A stretch of 64,000 bases of DNA, from assembly GCF_964340395.1 (NCBI RefSeq), contig NC_135563.1, forward strand, positions 18,935,151 to 18,999,150. Direction: 5' to 3'. Positions 47,372 through 59,610 of the stretch are shown here, in pieces. The translations under genes and the position numbers were made by a program. The stretch is from Glandiceps talaboti (Eukaryota; Hemichordata; Enteropneusta; Spengelidae). Under the pieces are notes generated by a model, which did no database searches, was not told the origin of the DNA, and saw only the letters and a list, made by a program, of their open reading frames with translations. How positions within the stretch are numbered: the first letter of the stretch is position 1; each line of letters begins with the position of its first letter.

Positions 47372-50300
47372 ATGGCGAAGACGATGAACGACGAAAGTTT
47401 TTCACTTTGCGAGCGTCTCATCCCAAGTTCATATGCTCGACAAGCCCATCAAGCTGTAAGAGCCAGAGAAACCCAAATACGTACATTCATTGAACATGTA
47501 AGTTATTTCATTTATGTTTGATTGATTGTCTTCATTTGTGGTTACTTGCATGTAATCAAGTACATTTCTATTTTTAATAGAACTCTACTTCCTCTCATTT
47601 TTGAAAATTTATGAGCTGGTTTTTGTTTGTTTGTGTTATGTTTGCTTTCTATTTATTTATTTGTTTGTTTGTTTGTTTGTTTGTTTGTTTGTATGTTTGT
47701 TTGTTTATTTATTTCACATATGTTTTTATTGATACATTTCTTTTTGTATTTGATACACTATTGATACATTGATCTAATCTTTTGTGAAGCATTGACCTGT
47801 GACATGTATACCCTGGAATTAAAAAATATGCTATAAGTTGCTGGTATGAACATACACCCTAGACAAATTTGTCAATGATACACACATGCACACTTTCCAC
47901 AATTCAACTTATTTTGACCATCATTTACAGAGAAGATGGCCAGAAGATGGTTGGGATGATGCAACCATTGAATTACTTCTACAGCAACTAGCTATGATGG
48001 ATAGCAACAATTTCCCTGGAAACTGTGGGGTCGGTGAAAGAGAGGCTAGATTTGCATCTGAATTGGTTGCTAGGAGACATTACAGGTATGATGTATGCAT
48101 AGAGGATGAAGAGTCTTGCATGACACACTCACTCTCCTCTGTAATAATATAGATGGTGGGGTGAACTAAATATATTTGAAACTTGAAATTGTTGGGAAGG
48201 CATGTTTATTCATTTTTAAGTTGATAGATGATCATTGGAGTTGGAATCAAGTAACTTTGAAAATGGTATCCTCCAAAACAAACCTGAGGCCATAACATTT
48301 CTTTCTATGTAAGAATAGAATTTGCTTTTGTGTAAAAGAAAGTTTACCAGCAAATCAATCTAAAAGGTATACTGTATTATCCATACTGACCAGTTTTCAA
48401 TTTCATTTGTGTTTGTGACAAAGACCTTTCAAAATTATCTATTGTGCACCAATTATCAATTTTTGTGTTCGCCAAGATTTGAGAACATCATGGTGCTCAT
48501 TAGAGGAAAACTAGTATATAGTAAGGTATATAACCCACATGTATGTACATTTCCTATCTTTCGTAGAATGGGTCATGGTATTGGCAGGTCAGGTGACATC
48601 ACCGCTATCCAACCCAAGGCTGCTGGTTCCAGCTTAATCATGAAATTATCAAATGTTTTAGTCAAAGATGCCATTAAAATTGCAGGTAAATGTTAACCAT
48701 TGTCACAGAGAACAGAATACTTAATTCTTCATTGTTCAAATTTGAATTATAGCTGACACAGATAAGTTGAAAACAAAGTAAAAGAAAACAATGCATATAA
48801 TAGAACAATGGTTGTATAAACCCATAAAGTTAATACTGTAAACCTACATGTTTTGTTACCAGAAAATGTTGTGATTTCAGTCTTTAGCCAGCTCTCAAAG
48901 ACTAATTTTTAATGATTACCAGACTGGTATGTTGTGTTCATGTACAAGAAGGCATTTTACTCACTACTTATTTTACCGATTACCAGACTAGTACATTGTG
49001 TTCATGTACAAGAAGGCATTTTAGTCCCTACTTATTTTTACTGATTACCAGACTAGTACATTGTGTTCATGTACAAGAAGGCATTTTACTCACTACTTAT
49101 TTTTACTAATACCAGACTAGTACATTGTGTTCATGTACAAGAAGGCGTTTTAGTCACTACTTATTTTTGTGTTTTTGTTGTCTAGCGAAAGAATTGAAAA
49201 TAAGTCTTTAGCAAAAATGTCCAGGTTTACAATACTCTATAAAAAGCATTAACTGTAGTTACTTTTGAGAACGCAGAATGTAGAGGGGACAAAGAACAAT
49301 TTAAAATGATTGGTGTTAACTACTGATTAGCAGAAGGTACCATTCTCAGTTTTGCTAATAATAATTTTCCTCTTCTTACTTCTTAGGGGCAAGGACTATT
49401 GGCAGTAGTTTTATTGTTCCCATGGCAACTGGAATGAGTATTGTTCTATGTTTTTTAGCAATTCGAAATCAGCGACCAAAATCCAAGTACATTCTTTGGC
49501 CAAGAATTGATCAGAAATCATGTTTTAAAGCTATTGTTACAGCAGGTAGGTGTCAATGATTGCCATTTTGATTTTATTTAAAGGAGCAGTCTAGTATTTT
49601 GAGGTTTTAGATAGTTCTCCTACCTGGTAGAACTCTCACCTGGAATCTGGGGTGCTAACCAGGAATCTGTACATAACAAAAAGAGGTTCAACGACTTAAA
49701 TTTTTCAGTTACCGATAAATTTGTAAGACACCACAGTCAATTATTCAGTCCTTCTGGACAGTCATACTTAAATACATGCATCATGTATCAACTCATTAAC
49801 AGAGGGTACAATTTGTAAAATTGTTTTTAAAACTATTTTTTCATCCACAGGTTTTAAACCAATTGTCATTGAAAATGTCCTGGAAGGGGACGAACTCAGG
49901 ACAGATTTAGCTGAAATAGAAAAAAAAATTGAAGAACTTGGAGCTGAAAATATTTGTTGTATTTGTTCAACTACAAGTTGTTTTGCTCCAAGGGCACCAG
50001 ATAGGTAAGTAACCATGGTAACTAAAAGTTTGAGGTAAAGTGCAAATCATTGTAGAAATAAGTCATGTTACATGTAAATAGAATGTCTTAAGAAATTTAT
50101 CTACATTTGCCTACAACATAGATTGTCATGACATCATACATTCCTAACACAAAATATATCTACAGACCTACATTGTCAAAGTTAAGGACTTTGTACATTC
50201 ATTACAACTTGAAGTACATTTCTGATTTGAGTATTTTTCACCTTTCTGTAGACTGTAAGATACATGTGCACCATGTTGTTCAGAATCCTACCTGGATTCT

Positions 50301-53300
50301 TAACAGTGAGGGCTGGCTGATTGCTTTGCACAAATTATGTTAGGATTGTAACATTCTTATAAATTTATAAATATTTGCCACGTCACAAAAATCTTTAGGG
50401 AGTGTGTCTGTTCTAGGAGTTTAATTGATATGGATATTACAAATTTATCTAACCCTGCTCAAACATATCTTTACATTTAGTTTTTCAATTCCTTTGTATT
50501 GAATCCATACAAACTTGACACGCTAAATTGATAAATTGATGGCAAACATTAAGATATGTATGTTACCGTACTAGTGATAATAGGCAGAATACTTAGGAAC
50601 ATCTGTTTTTAGATCTACTAGTTTCCCATATTAGACTTTATTGCAGTTCATTTGAATTTAACTAATAAAAGAGATAAGTTAAATTGTTTGAAAAGTAGAA
50701 ATGCTTAAGTTACAATTAACAAATATATAAAATATAAGACTGCATCATCAAATAGAATGTAACGGAATGGTATTTTAAGTTTCATCATTTGCAATCATTT
50801 ACGGTCTCATGCCATCACCCCTCCTGTCAACTAACCCCTCCCCTTTACATGTGTAGTAGTACTAGTACATATTACATGTACATTTTACAAACATATAACT
50901 GTACTGCATTGTGTATGCTTTACTGTGCTATACTATGTGTGGCACACAGATTTGTCACTTGGCTATCTGGCTTGATAATGTCATTTGTTCTGCAAAGCCA
51001 GTATGCTGAGCCAGATAACCAAGTCTAGAGGCTATTGATATTACACTGTAGTAAACATTACCATGTAAGAATATGTAATGTACTGTGCTGTGCTGTGCTG
51101 TACTGTGCTGTGCTGTACTGTACTGCATTCCACATTACAGTACTAGTTTTTACCATACCATACCATACCATGCTATCTTACTCTGTGATATACCTATTTT
51201 AATACAATCTGGAACTCCAATAAACTAGTACAATTTCTTTCATAATGGTTTATTAAATACATGTGTGATATGGACTCTGGACTCAGGTTATCATCATTTG
51301 TGAAGTGTGTGTATTACAGGTTATCACTGTTTGATGTCAGTCTACCATAACTGTCTGTGCAGGTGGTCTAGTGCTATCTTTCATGACCACTACTACTACT
51401 GTGTAGGGGGCATTAGTTCAAACCCACATGATAAAAGGAACTAGGCTGGGTTCACGTGTATACCACCTTGTCTGAGAGGATATAGTCAAAATCAACCAAC
51501 ACAAAGGACCCAAACTAGGTTACTAGACAAAATCACCAATCCATGGCAAATATTTGTGATTGTGTTTGGCTGACCCTCTTGCCTCACTATCGTCAATGGG
51601 TGACCTCCACATGTAATGTTTCACTAGTTTGCAATCATAAAGAGAGTAGGGATTGTAAACCAGCTTGTTGAAAGACAATCACACACAAAGTAATCAAAAT
51701 GTCAGTTAGGATATTTGGTTGTCCTTCCAGAGTGAGTTAGTCTGGATGCCAAACACAGTATCAAACCATATTAAAAGAGATTCAATGAAGGATAGCACTA
51801 GATAGACTAGTGGTGAGTGAAAATTCAAAAAATCAACATGTCATTTAAGATAGCAGCTAAAACAGTGTAGTAGAATGACTCCTTCAAGTCTACAGATAGG
51901 CTACTACAGACCATCCAAGCTGTACTACCGGTATAATTTCATCTTTTGAAACTAGACAGACAATACATGGTTTATGCATATATTTCATGATAGATATTAA
52001 AGTCAAGATAAAGATTGTTCAGCATTTATATGTCCTTCAATATATTGATATGTTGTGTTTACTTCCAGATTAGAGGAGTTGGCTGTCATATGCAGTAAAA
52101 ACAATATTCCACATGTTGTCAACAATGCCTATGGTCTACAGTCTACAAAATGTATGCACCTTATACAACAGGTACAGGTTTAGTTTCATTTTCATCTCCA
52201 AATTCACCTTAAGAAATAAAATTAGGTTTTTGTGACATGAGTATGAAATGGTCCAAGTTGAGGTCCTGTGACAGACATTTTGTAACTGTTCCTTCTGTAC
52301 ATTACTGTGGTATAGGTGTTACAAATCTAATGATATATGTATGGATTGCATGTACATGTCTTTAGCAATTTGTACAGGTTGTAACTGTCTGACCTCTACA
52401 CACCATGAGTTCATACTCAGTTTATCATACTTCACAAGTGTAGAATTATTTTTCTTCCCTCTCCCTCACTACTTGCATACTGTCCAGCTTTTACTTCCCT
52501 ATCAAAAGCTAGTAATCTCACATTTAGCATTATCACACTGCCAACTGTAACTATGAGTAAGACACTGTGGATTTAGAAACAGACATGTTTCTGACAAAAA
52601 GTACTTGTCCTTCATCATTGTCCCAGCCTGGAATCTAGTAGTGTGGGGATCGTGGCACAACCAGGTAGAGGAAAGATGAGAGTAAAATCCCCACATGGCT
52701 GTATTCTAGGCTATCGCAGTATGGTTGACCTGAAAGTACACAGAGTCATAAAAATAGGTGGATGTGTTCAACCGAAACTGATGTACTGGAAAGATCATTA
52801 CTGTTCACATTTATCGCTGATTGATTTATTGACTGAAGTCCTAGGACAATTTAGCCCCCATTCAAGCAATGACAGATGCATAAATTTTCAACCTGTTTAG
52901 GTTGTTAGTATAGAAATTGATGTATGAAGGATTCAATCTTATGCACTTAGGAACAGCACAGGTTGTATGCACCCCCAGGGTCCTCCTAGTAGTTTAAGAA
53001 TTGATAGAGGTTTAGAGTACTATAGATATGAACCAAAGCTGATAATGTAACACTTTCAATTATGAGAGAGAAGACTCTGAACATTATGTACTTATGTATG
53101 TTAATTATGTACAGTATATACATAGGATAATTTTGTTTAAGCAAAGTTTATGTGAGTACACCAGTGTTTGTTTTGGGACAGAGGCACTACTTAACATCTT
53201 CACATAGTTGTACTCATAAAAACGATAATATGTGAGGAAGAGTGTAGTCTGTAATGTACGCCATGATGGGGCGCCCTCACACATCGGTGAACCCCTCCCA

Positions 53301-56234
53301 CATATGTGAGTTTCATATGTGAGAGGAGGCCATTGAGGGCGGAACATGACCTATCTTAGCCTAGGAAGAGCATAGCTCCACATATTAAATATCTTTGTAT
53401 CACACTGTGTGTGTGTCTGTCTGTGTTCATGCACACATGTGTCTGTTCGTAGTCATGTGAATGCATATGTGTGTGTGTGTGTGTTATTGTTTGCAGTATA
53501 TTTTGAAGTTTTGTATTTGTTGTGAATTTTATGAAAAGTTTAAAGTTTTTGTGACTGTTTTCTATTTTCAGGCATCTCGAGTTGGTCGACTAGATGTCTT
53601 TGTACAAAGTACTGATAAAAACTTCTTAGTTCCAGTTGGTGGTTCAGTCATTGCTGGTTATAACAAAGAATTGATAGAAGAAATAAGCAGGGTCTATCCA
53701 GGTCAGAAACCTTTCTGTCAGAAAGTACTCGACTAGTCTGTTTTAGATACTGTGACATTACTCATGTGTTAATAATATGACATAGTATGTTCACTTATCA
53801 AAAGTTAGTGAAACTGATATAGTAAGTTAGTTGAATGTGTTCAATTAAACCAAGTATATGGAGCCTTGTCAATATGTCTGCTATGAAGTCAATGTAGATG
53901 TAAAACACTCTTGAGTTGTGTGACTTACACACGTTTTCTGACATTGACTGCACATGATATGTAGTATATATTGGATTCCTTTAGTGTCATTTGAGGCAAA
54001 GTATGATGTGAAGATCGTTTGATATGCTGTGTCATATAATGTAATGCAATGATGTGTGATGTAATGCAATGATATGTAATGCAATACAATGATGTGTGAT
54101 GTTATGCAGTGTGATGTGATAGGTAAGTGTGATGTAATGCAATACATTGAAATGTGATTTTATGTAATGTAATGATGTTTGATTTATGTAAGGTAATGTG
54201 ATTTATGTACTGTTCTTCCATGTAATGTAATGTTTAATATGTAAATATAATATGCAGTAATACACTACAGTAATTTCATTAGCATCCTGAATACAATATG
54301 GCGTAAAAGAATGTTATATACATCTGTGAAATGACAATACCCAATTTTTAACTTACTTACCTTTACCTTGCAGGTAGGGCCTCAGCAACACCATCCCTGG
54401 ATGTGTTTATTACACTCCTATCCCAAGGAGTCAAAGGCTATAAGAAAATGTTGACTGATAGAAAAGTGAGAACTTTAAAAGTCTTCCTATATTTACAAAT
54501 ATAAGTATTTAATGATTCATCTAAAATAATATGACTTTATTGTAGGGGAATATGTTTTGACGTCACATTAATTAATATTTGAGGCACTGTTTTTTAGAAC
54601 ACCAACCTTACCCCAGTCCCACCTGACACCAACCTTACCTCAGTCCCACCTGACACCAACCTTACCTCAGTCCCACCTGACACCAACCTTACCTCAGTCT
54701 CACCTGACACCAACCTTACCTCAGTCCCACCTGACACCAACCTTACCTCAGTCTCACCTGACACCAACCTTACCTCAGTCCCACCTGACACCAACCTTAC
54801 CTCAGTCTCACCTGACACCAACCTTACCTCAGTCTCACCTGACACCAACCTTACCTCAGTCTCACCTGACACCAACCTTACCTCAGCCCCACCTGACACC
54901 AACCTTACCCCAGTCCCACCTGACACCAACCTTACCTCAGTCTCACCTGACACCAACCCCTGCTATGTCTTGTCCTTACACCCAGGACAATTCATATTAT
55001 TCACTCACTCACTCTATAATGTTAGATGCAAAATCAGGACTTTATTAGACATTATAAAACAGGTGACATCACTCAGAATTTGATATCAAACCAAATTATC
55101 AACATTTTCTGACCTAGTAATCAAGGCAGGTAGAAGTTGCTATAATGTACATCAGGTATAACCATGTGTAATTCAGTATCAAATAATATAGTTGTTTCAC
55201 AGAAAGGTTAAAACCTAGATTTCAAAAGACAAAGGTGAGACTGATATCATCTTTAATAGGTACATTTCTTTATCCTTGGGAGACCTAGAAAAGTCATTTT
55301 CACCAATCATGCGACCCCTCGAGAACAGAATTACAAACATTGGCATATCTGCTATAAGAGGGACCTGCTGTAGACTGAAGTGATGCATTCTAGTGTCAGG
55401 ATTGTTTAGGCAATAGAAACAAAACAAAGTGATTGTCAGTTTGTTATTTATTTGATTGTATTTCTCTCATAGGAAATGTACAAGTACTTGTCGGAGGAAA
55501 TACAAAAAGTTGTGGATGTACATGGTGAGAAATTGCTGAACACAAAAAATAACACAATCTCATTGGCTATCTCCCTGACCCAGCTCCAAGGCAACACAAA
55601 ACAGTTGACTGAACTGGGTTCCATGTTGTTTACCAGATTTGTGTCTGGTACAAGGTAAGAACCAATACTCTACAGGTCAAGTTTATTTATGAGTATATGT
55701 ACTTTTTCAGGTTTTTGAATCTTTAATAACAAAGAACAGAAATCTTATAAAATGTGGACAGTGGAACATGGTTTGAACTAATGGTTTTGCCATGGCTGAA
55801 TCACAGAGTGGCCAAAATCTGGTAAAAATTCACATGTATTCCCAGACATTCCTGTGTCTGTGTCTGTGTCTGTGTCTGTGTCTGTGTCTGTGTTCTTCTG
55901 TAGAGTCCATACTCTACTAATATTTGAACTTTTTCTTCACAGAGTTGTTGCGTATGACAGTCCTTCCAAAGAAGTTGCTGGGTATACTTTTCAAAACTAC
56001 GGTGCCCACACAAATCGCTATCCATGTACATATCTAACAGCTGCAGCTGCCGTAGGAATGACTAAACATGATGTGGATACATTTGTGAAAAAACTAGACA
56101 AAGTACTCAGTAAATGTATCACAAAGGATAGTGCAAAATCTGAACTGAAAGACACTCTTGAAGGTGAATCACTCAGTAAAAAACTAAACATGGTATCGTT
56201 TAATGACACCCAGTCTAGTGAAGAGCAAAGTTGA
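47372..56234 (+). CDS. SEPSECS: O-phosphoseryl-tRNA(Sec) selenium transferase (SEPSECS), ten exons, complete
   Basis: The exons are 47372-47497, 47931-48085, 48567-48685, 49387-49545, 49851-50004, 52069-52171, 53572-53701, 54374-54465, 55473-55654 and 55943-56234. The summed coding length is 1512 nt, encoding 503 residues against 501 in human. The enzyme converts phosphoseryl-tRNA(Sec) and selenophosphate to selenocysteyl-tRNA(Sec) in the cytosol, using PLP. Landmarks are [33 protein letters not shown] and QPKAAGSS (phosphate/tRNA-handling region), [21 protein letters not shown], then [12 protein letters not shown] with the Schiff-base lysine at about residue 288 (K284 in human), and [11 protein letters not shown]. 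The C-terminal tail is diverged, as usual. All junctions keep phase and are GT-AG. Only the exon-7 donor (CCAG|GTCAGA) is weak. A downstream AATAAA at 56357-56362 is a likely poly(A) signal. Introns contain several tandem repeats. Confidence 0.97.
48914..49168. repeat. Minisatellite in SEPSECS intron 3, about 64-bp unit, 4 copies
   Basis: Four copies of GATTACCAGACTAGTACATT, then GTGTTCATGTACAAGAAGGC, then ATTTTACTCACTACTTATTT. They start near 48914, 48978, 49043 and 49107. The last copies are almost identical. Confidence 0.95.
50956..51025. repeat. Palindromic fold-back element in SEPSECS intron 5
   Basis: The left arm CACTTGGCTATCTGGCTTGAT pairs with the complement of ATGCTGAGCCAGATAACCAAGTC. 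Arms are about 21 bp with a loop of about 28 bp. Confidence 0.8.
51078..51125. repeat. Pentanucleotide tract (CTGTG/CTGTA)n
   Basis: A short mixed array of CTGTG and CTGTA units in SEPSECS intron 5, the same unit family as the array at 8033-8271. A (CATAC)n run follows at about 51153-51173. Confidence 0.8.
51355..51480 (+). mobile_element. Possible tRNA-derived SINE remnant
   Basis: GTGGTCTAGTG at 51363-51373 resembles the A box of tRNA-Glu. AGTTCAAACCC at 51415-51425 resembles a B box, at about the right distance. No tRNA cloverleaf can be closed, so this is not a functional tRNA gene; a decayed SINE head is the better reading. It lies in SEPSECS intron 5. Confidence 0.35.
52623..52713. repeat. 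Palindromic fold-back element (AGCCTGGAAT...ATTCTAGGCT)
   Basis: The left arm AGCCTGGAATCTAGTAGTGT plus GGGGAT is matched in inverted form by ATCCCCACATGGCTGTATTC plus TAGGCT. It lies in SEPSECS intron 6. It shares the AGCCTGGAAT end with the 23295 element and with single-ended matches at 25862 and 30897. Confidence 0.75.
53270..53342. repeat. Palindromic fold-back element with GC-rich ends
   Basis: GCGCCCTCA at the left pairs with TGAGGGCGG at the right. Inside, CCTCCCACATATG pairs with CATATGTGAGAGGAGG around a short centre. It lies in SEPSECS intron 6. Confidence 0.8.
54025..54245. repeat. Degenerate TGTAATGCAATGATG repeat
   Basis: Irregular repetition of TGTAATGCAATG and GATGTGTGATG words in SEPSECS intron 7. 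The serine/histidine-rich minus-strand frame ([10 protein letters not shown]) is produced by this repetition. Confidence 0.8.
54598..54958. repeat. 27-bp minisatellite in SEPSECS intron 8, about 13 copies
   Basis: The unit is ACACCAACCTTACCTCAGTC plus CCACCTG, 27 bp, with nearly all variation confined to a few C/T positions. Because 27 is a multiple of three, both strands stay open: the minus strand reads a 9-residue repeat, VSGETEVRL. It is intronic and not part of the SEPSECS coding sequence. Confidence 0.96.
55853..55892. repeat. Hexanucleotide tract (TGTGTC)n next to SEPSECS exon 10
   Basis: About six TGTGTC units lie about 50 bp upstream of the exon-10 acceptor. As a length-variable pyrimidine-containing tract it could affect acceptor recognition. 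Confidence 0.85.
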
Positions 56235-58150
56235 GACTTTACTGAGTACAACTTCTTATGATCATAGCAGTTTTATCTGCTTGTAAAGAAACCTTGAATT
56301 TGTTCAAGTACACAACATATTACGATCAGTACAAACGTTCATCTGCTTGTAACAAAAATAAAAATGACAAATCTAATGGTCAGAGACAACAGTAAAACCC
56401 TTTATTCAATTTTTTGGGCCAACTCTGAGTAATGATATTTGATGATACATCTGTTCACAGTATTCTCCCTTATGTAGCCAAAAATAGTGCTATAGTGTTT
56501 AGCACAACATCAAACTATGTGATTATTCAAATGAAGTCATCAATATGTAAATGTGCACTTGTTACTCTGATGAACACATGAATTAACATTGATGTAATTT
56601 ACATATAAGCTAATATTATGTAAATCTAAAAAATACAGGGATTCTAATAGCAGCTGGGGGGAGGGGTCTAAATGAAGATGGTGAGGCTGATACTAGGATA
56701 AGTGGTTATTGAAGAACAAAGCATAATGACGGGATCAGTGGTGTTGGCAAGCTAATTAGACCCTTGCTAAGTCGAGGGAGGGTGGGTCAACACCCATGTG
56801 ACAAAGTGAGGGCTAGGAGCCAGAATGAGACATTGAATATCAAAGTGAAATATTAAATGTTACTTAACTGCTAGAGAGTAGACTTTAGTAGTTGTTAGAA
56901 CTCCTGTTGACCAGTAACTACACAATAAACACAGTGACTGGTTAAAGGAGTGTACAGTGTACACAATGATGAATCTGTTAGTCAACAGATTTTCTTATGC
57001 CATTCTCTGTCACATCAACTTAGGGACGATCGCACAATGTCACGCAAGCTTAATAAACAAACTTCATTCTTTAAAGGTGAGGGGGTTTGGTGTCAGTGTG
57101 ATTGCTGAACTTCATTTTCTCACTTCTAACCAAAATTTGGAAACTTTCACTCTTTCAGTGTCAGGTTCTACTGAGATGTTAAGTTGATTAAAATGTACTT
57201 TTAAGATGAGATACAGTGCTGGGCTTCTGGTAATATCTTAATATGTTTACCATCATGTTTTTACATTACATCGATTGTAGTGATGTGACTGCTACAATTT
57301 TCATCATGGTTTACATCATATATAATTGTGTCAATGTCGCACTTGTAAAAGTTCATTTAGGGGGAGGGGGTTATCCTAAATGAACGAAATTTGTTTTATT
57401 GAGCTAGTGTGACATTGTGTGATCGTCCTTATTTCAGTACCTACAGAGATGTAGAACACTTGATTTAATATTATGACAAATAAAAGACATAAACTTTGAT
57501 TTGTTGAATGTGAATATATAAATGAGAGTTCATTGAGGGGCAACATGTGATTTTATAGTTTCAGTTATATTACAAGGTCAAGATGTCATTAAAAAACTTG
57601 CCATTCATAACATTGGTGTACGGATACTGGAATGAGGTCTCTGACTGTCGAACTTCTAAGGAACAACAAGAAAATTTGTACAATAAATGTGGCAGCCATT
57701 TGCCTGTAATCACAAACACATGACATAAAGTGACATACGTATGGATTACAATATCTGCCATCCGTGCCAGTGCCTAAAATTGGGTGGGTACAAGTGTCTC
57801 TTTGCACCGGTTGCCGACATCCTCTAAGGTTCGTCACTTGAGGGCGCTCGGTACAGGTAGCCATTGTAATGCCAAAAGAATAGGGAAAGGATGAGCGGGA
57901 AAATTCGGCACTCGGATTTGAACAACGCAAGAATTGACAGTATAATTTTCAATATTTTGCTATCACTATCTGCAATGTAGTCTCGGTTACTCAGCATCAC
58001 AACGTTGGTGGCTCACTTCTTGCATGACCGAGCGAGAGTCACTGTTGGGGTGCACCAGATGGCTGAAGTCAGAGAGACTTGGTATTTACCAAGTACATGT
58101 GCAACACAAAATATTCTTTACATGTAAAGTTAATCTACTGAATTATTGTT
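56235..58150. other. Region between SEPSECS and the receptor gene, left part
   Basis: This includes the SEPSECS 3' UTR, then no clear gene. 57830-58080 is richer in CpG (GGGCGCTCGG, GACCGAGCGAGAG) and could be a promoter. The frame at 57589-57930 (-) has no recognisable family. Confidence 0.45.
57835..57848 (+). promoter_or_regulatory. CTCF-like GAGGGCGCT motif
   Basis: CACTTGAGGGCGCT shares the CAC-N3/4-GGGCGCT arrangement with the candidate at 42281-42299. It lies between SEPSECS and the receptor gene. Confidence 0.3.
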
Positions 58151-58162
58151 TTCTATTTCACA

Positions 58163-58732
58163 GCTGATATTGACAGCAACAACAAGAGGTAAGTGTTGTG
58201 TGGTTTGACATGATATTGATGTTCGATTTCGAAAATTATTTTTTTTTTTAAATTACGATCGCACGATGGCGCTCTTCTTCTTCATCATTATATTCCTTCA
58301 AGTTCGGAGCTTAGATCAGATTTACATGGCGAGATGAAATGCACGTTTTCCTCAGTGATATAACGTTTAAGAAGAAAGTGACTGGCAATTCAATTTGTCG
58401 TTTGATTGTTCAACAGACTTTTAGTATTGTCCAAAATGTTGTTACAATTGTATTAGTAGATCTACATAAAATCAATACTTTAGCCTCTAAGATGAAAATG
58501 AGAGAATTGTACTTTTGTCTATTCATTTCAAGAATTTGGTGACTTTCAACGATTTTGTTAAATTCATTGTCAACAAACAGGACAAAGCACGCGATATCTA
58601 TGAGGTTCCACAGGCAGAAAAGAAAATATGTGCAACATATTCACAGTGTCTTTTCAATTCACATTTATACCATGGAATTCCTGTGTTCGACATATAGATG
58701 GTATAAAATAACAGTGCCTTATATATACAGGA

Positions 58733-58792
<60 letters not shown>

Positions 58793-59004
58793 TGTGTGTG
58801 TTGGTTGTTGGTGTGATTGTAGCATATAAAGTATTATCTTAATAACCCAGTATTTCAATATTTGAGTCACACATACATACTGATAATACACAATACTTCA
58901 CCTTAGTGCAAACTTACGATGCATCAACTGCCATAAACATGATAAACACTAACACTAACTCTGTCTTTCCTCTGTCTGTAGGCTTTCAAAATGCTTGACA
59001 AAGG
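58163..59004 (+). other. Two splice-bounded mini-exon candidates, gene unknown
   Basis: A pyrimidine tract plus CACAG precedes a segment of about 25 nt at about 58164-58191, ending AAGAG|GTAAGTG. At about 58981-59003, CTGTCTGTAG precedes GCTTTCAAAATGCTTGACAA AG, followed by |GTAAGG. Joined in one frame they read through (DIDSNNK, then RLSKCLTK). Alternatively the second holds a start, ATG CTT GAC AAA, for a gene whose later exons lie elsewhere. Together with the CpG-richer stretch at 57.9-58.1 kb this could be the 5' end of a plus-strand transcript running under the receptor gene. No protein match supports it. Confidence 0.25.
58735..58802. repeat. (GT)n microsatellite
   Basis: A run of about 60 bp of GT with one TTG interruption. 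Confidence 0.95.
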
Positions 59005-59100
59005 TAAGGAGAAAAGTACAAGTTTATCTTTTGATTTGTTATCAATGTATCTATGAAATTGGATGAAGATTTAAATAAACAATTTGCAACCTCCGTGTAA

Positions 59101-59137
59101 AATGATGATGATTATAATGATGGTTATGATGATGTAT

Positions 59138-59230
<93 letters not shown>

Positions 59231-59252
59231 TTGTTGACGACGACGACGACTA
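59101..59252. repeat. Compound trinucleotide array (ATG)n(TTG)n(ACG)n
   Basis: (GAT)n with interruptions to about 59196, then (TTG)n to about 59233, then about five ACG units. It resembles the array at 46510-46740 on the opposite strand in unit content. Confidence 0.95.
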
Positions 59253-59336
59253 TAATGATGTTGGCAATCATCTATATACATTAAATCGACAATTTATTTT
59301 TGATCAATCTTATTATTTATTATTCACACAAAATAT

Positions 59337-59398
59337 GTGGTGATATTTGGCGACATTACAAATATTTGGTGATATTTGGCGACATTACAAATATATGT
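59337..59398. repeat. 30-bp tandem duplication in the receptor 3' flank
   Basis: Two copies of TGGTGATATTTGGCGACATT ACAAATAT, about 200-270 bp beyond the receptor stop codon and probably in its 3' UTR. TTTATT at about 59293 and 59317 (AATAAA on the minus strand) are candidate poly(A) signals. Confidence 0.85.
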
Positions 59399-59610
59399 AA
59401 GAAGGAAGGCCTTAGCCGATACAAATGGCGACGACATTGTATTAAACAGGGAAGAATTTATCAATATACTATAATTGCAAACAAATTAGTTCCTCGAGTC
59501 TGGCTACTCTCAGACTGTCAAGGGGTGCAGAATTCAAAATCTCTTTAGTGCCTGTGGAGGAATCAAATCTATACACATTTATAGATACAGTTGTGGCTAC
59601 GTTTGAAAAC

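Noticed and set aside
51355-51430. Functional tRNA gene
   Set aside because: A and B boxes are approximate and the acceptor, anticodon and T stems do not pair.
54594-54956. 120-codon minus frame with VSGETEVRL repeats as a repeat protein
   Set aside because: Wholly within a 27-bp intronic minisatellite with no non-repeat coding flank.
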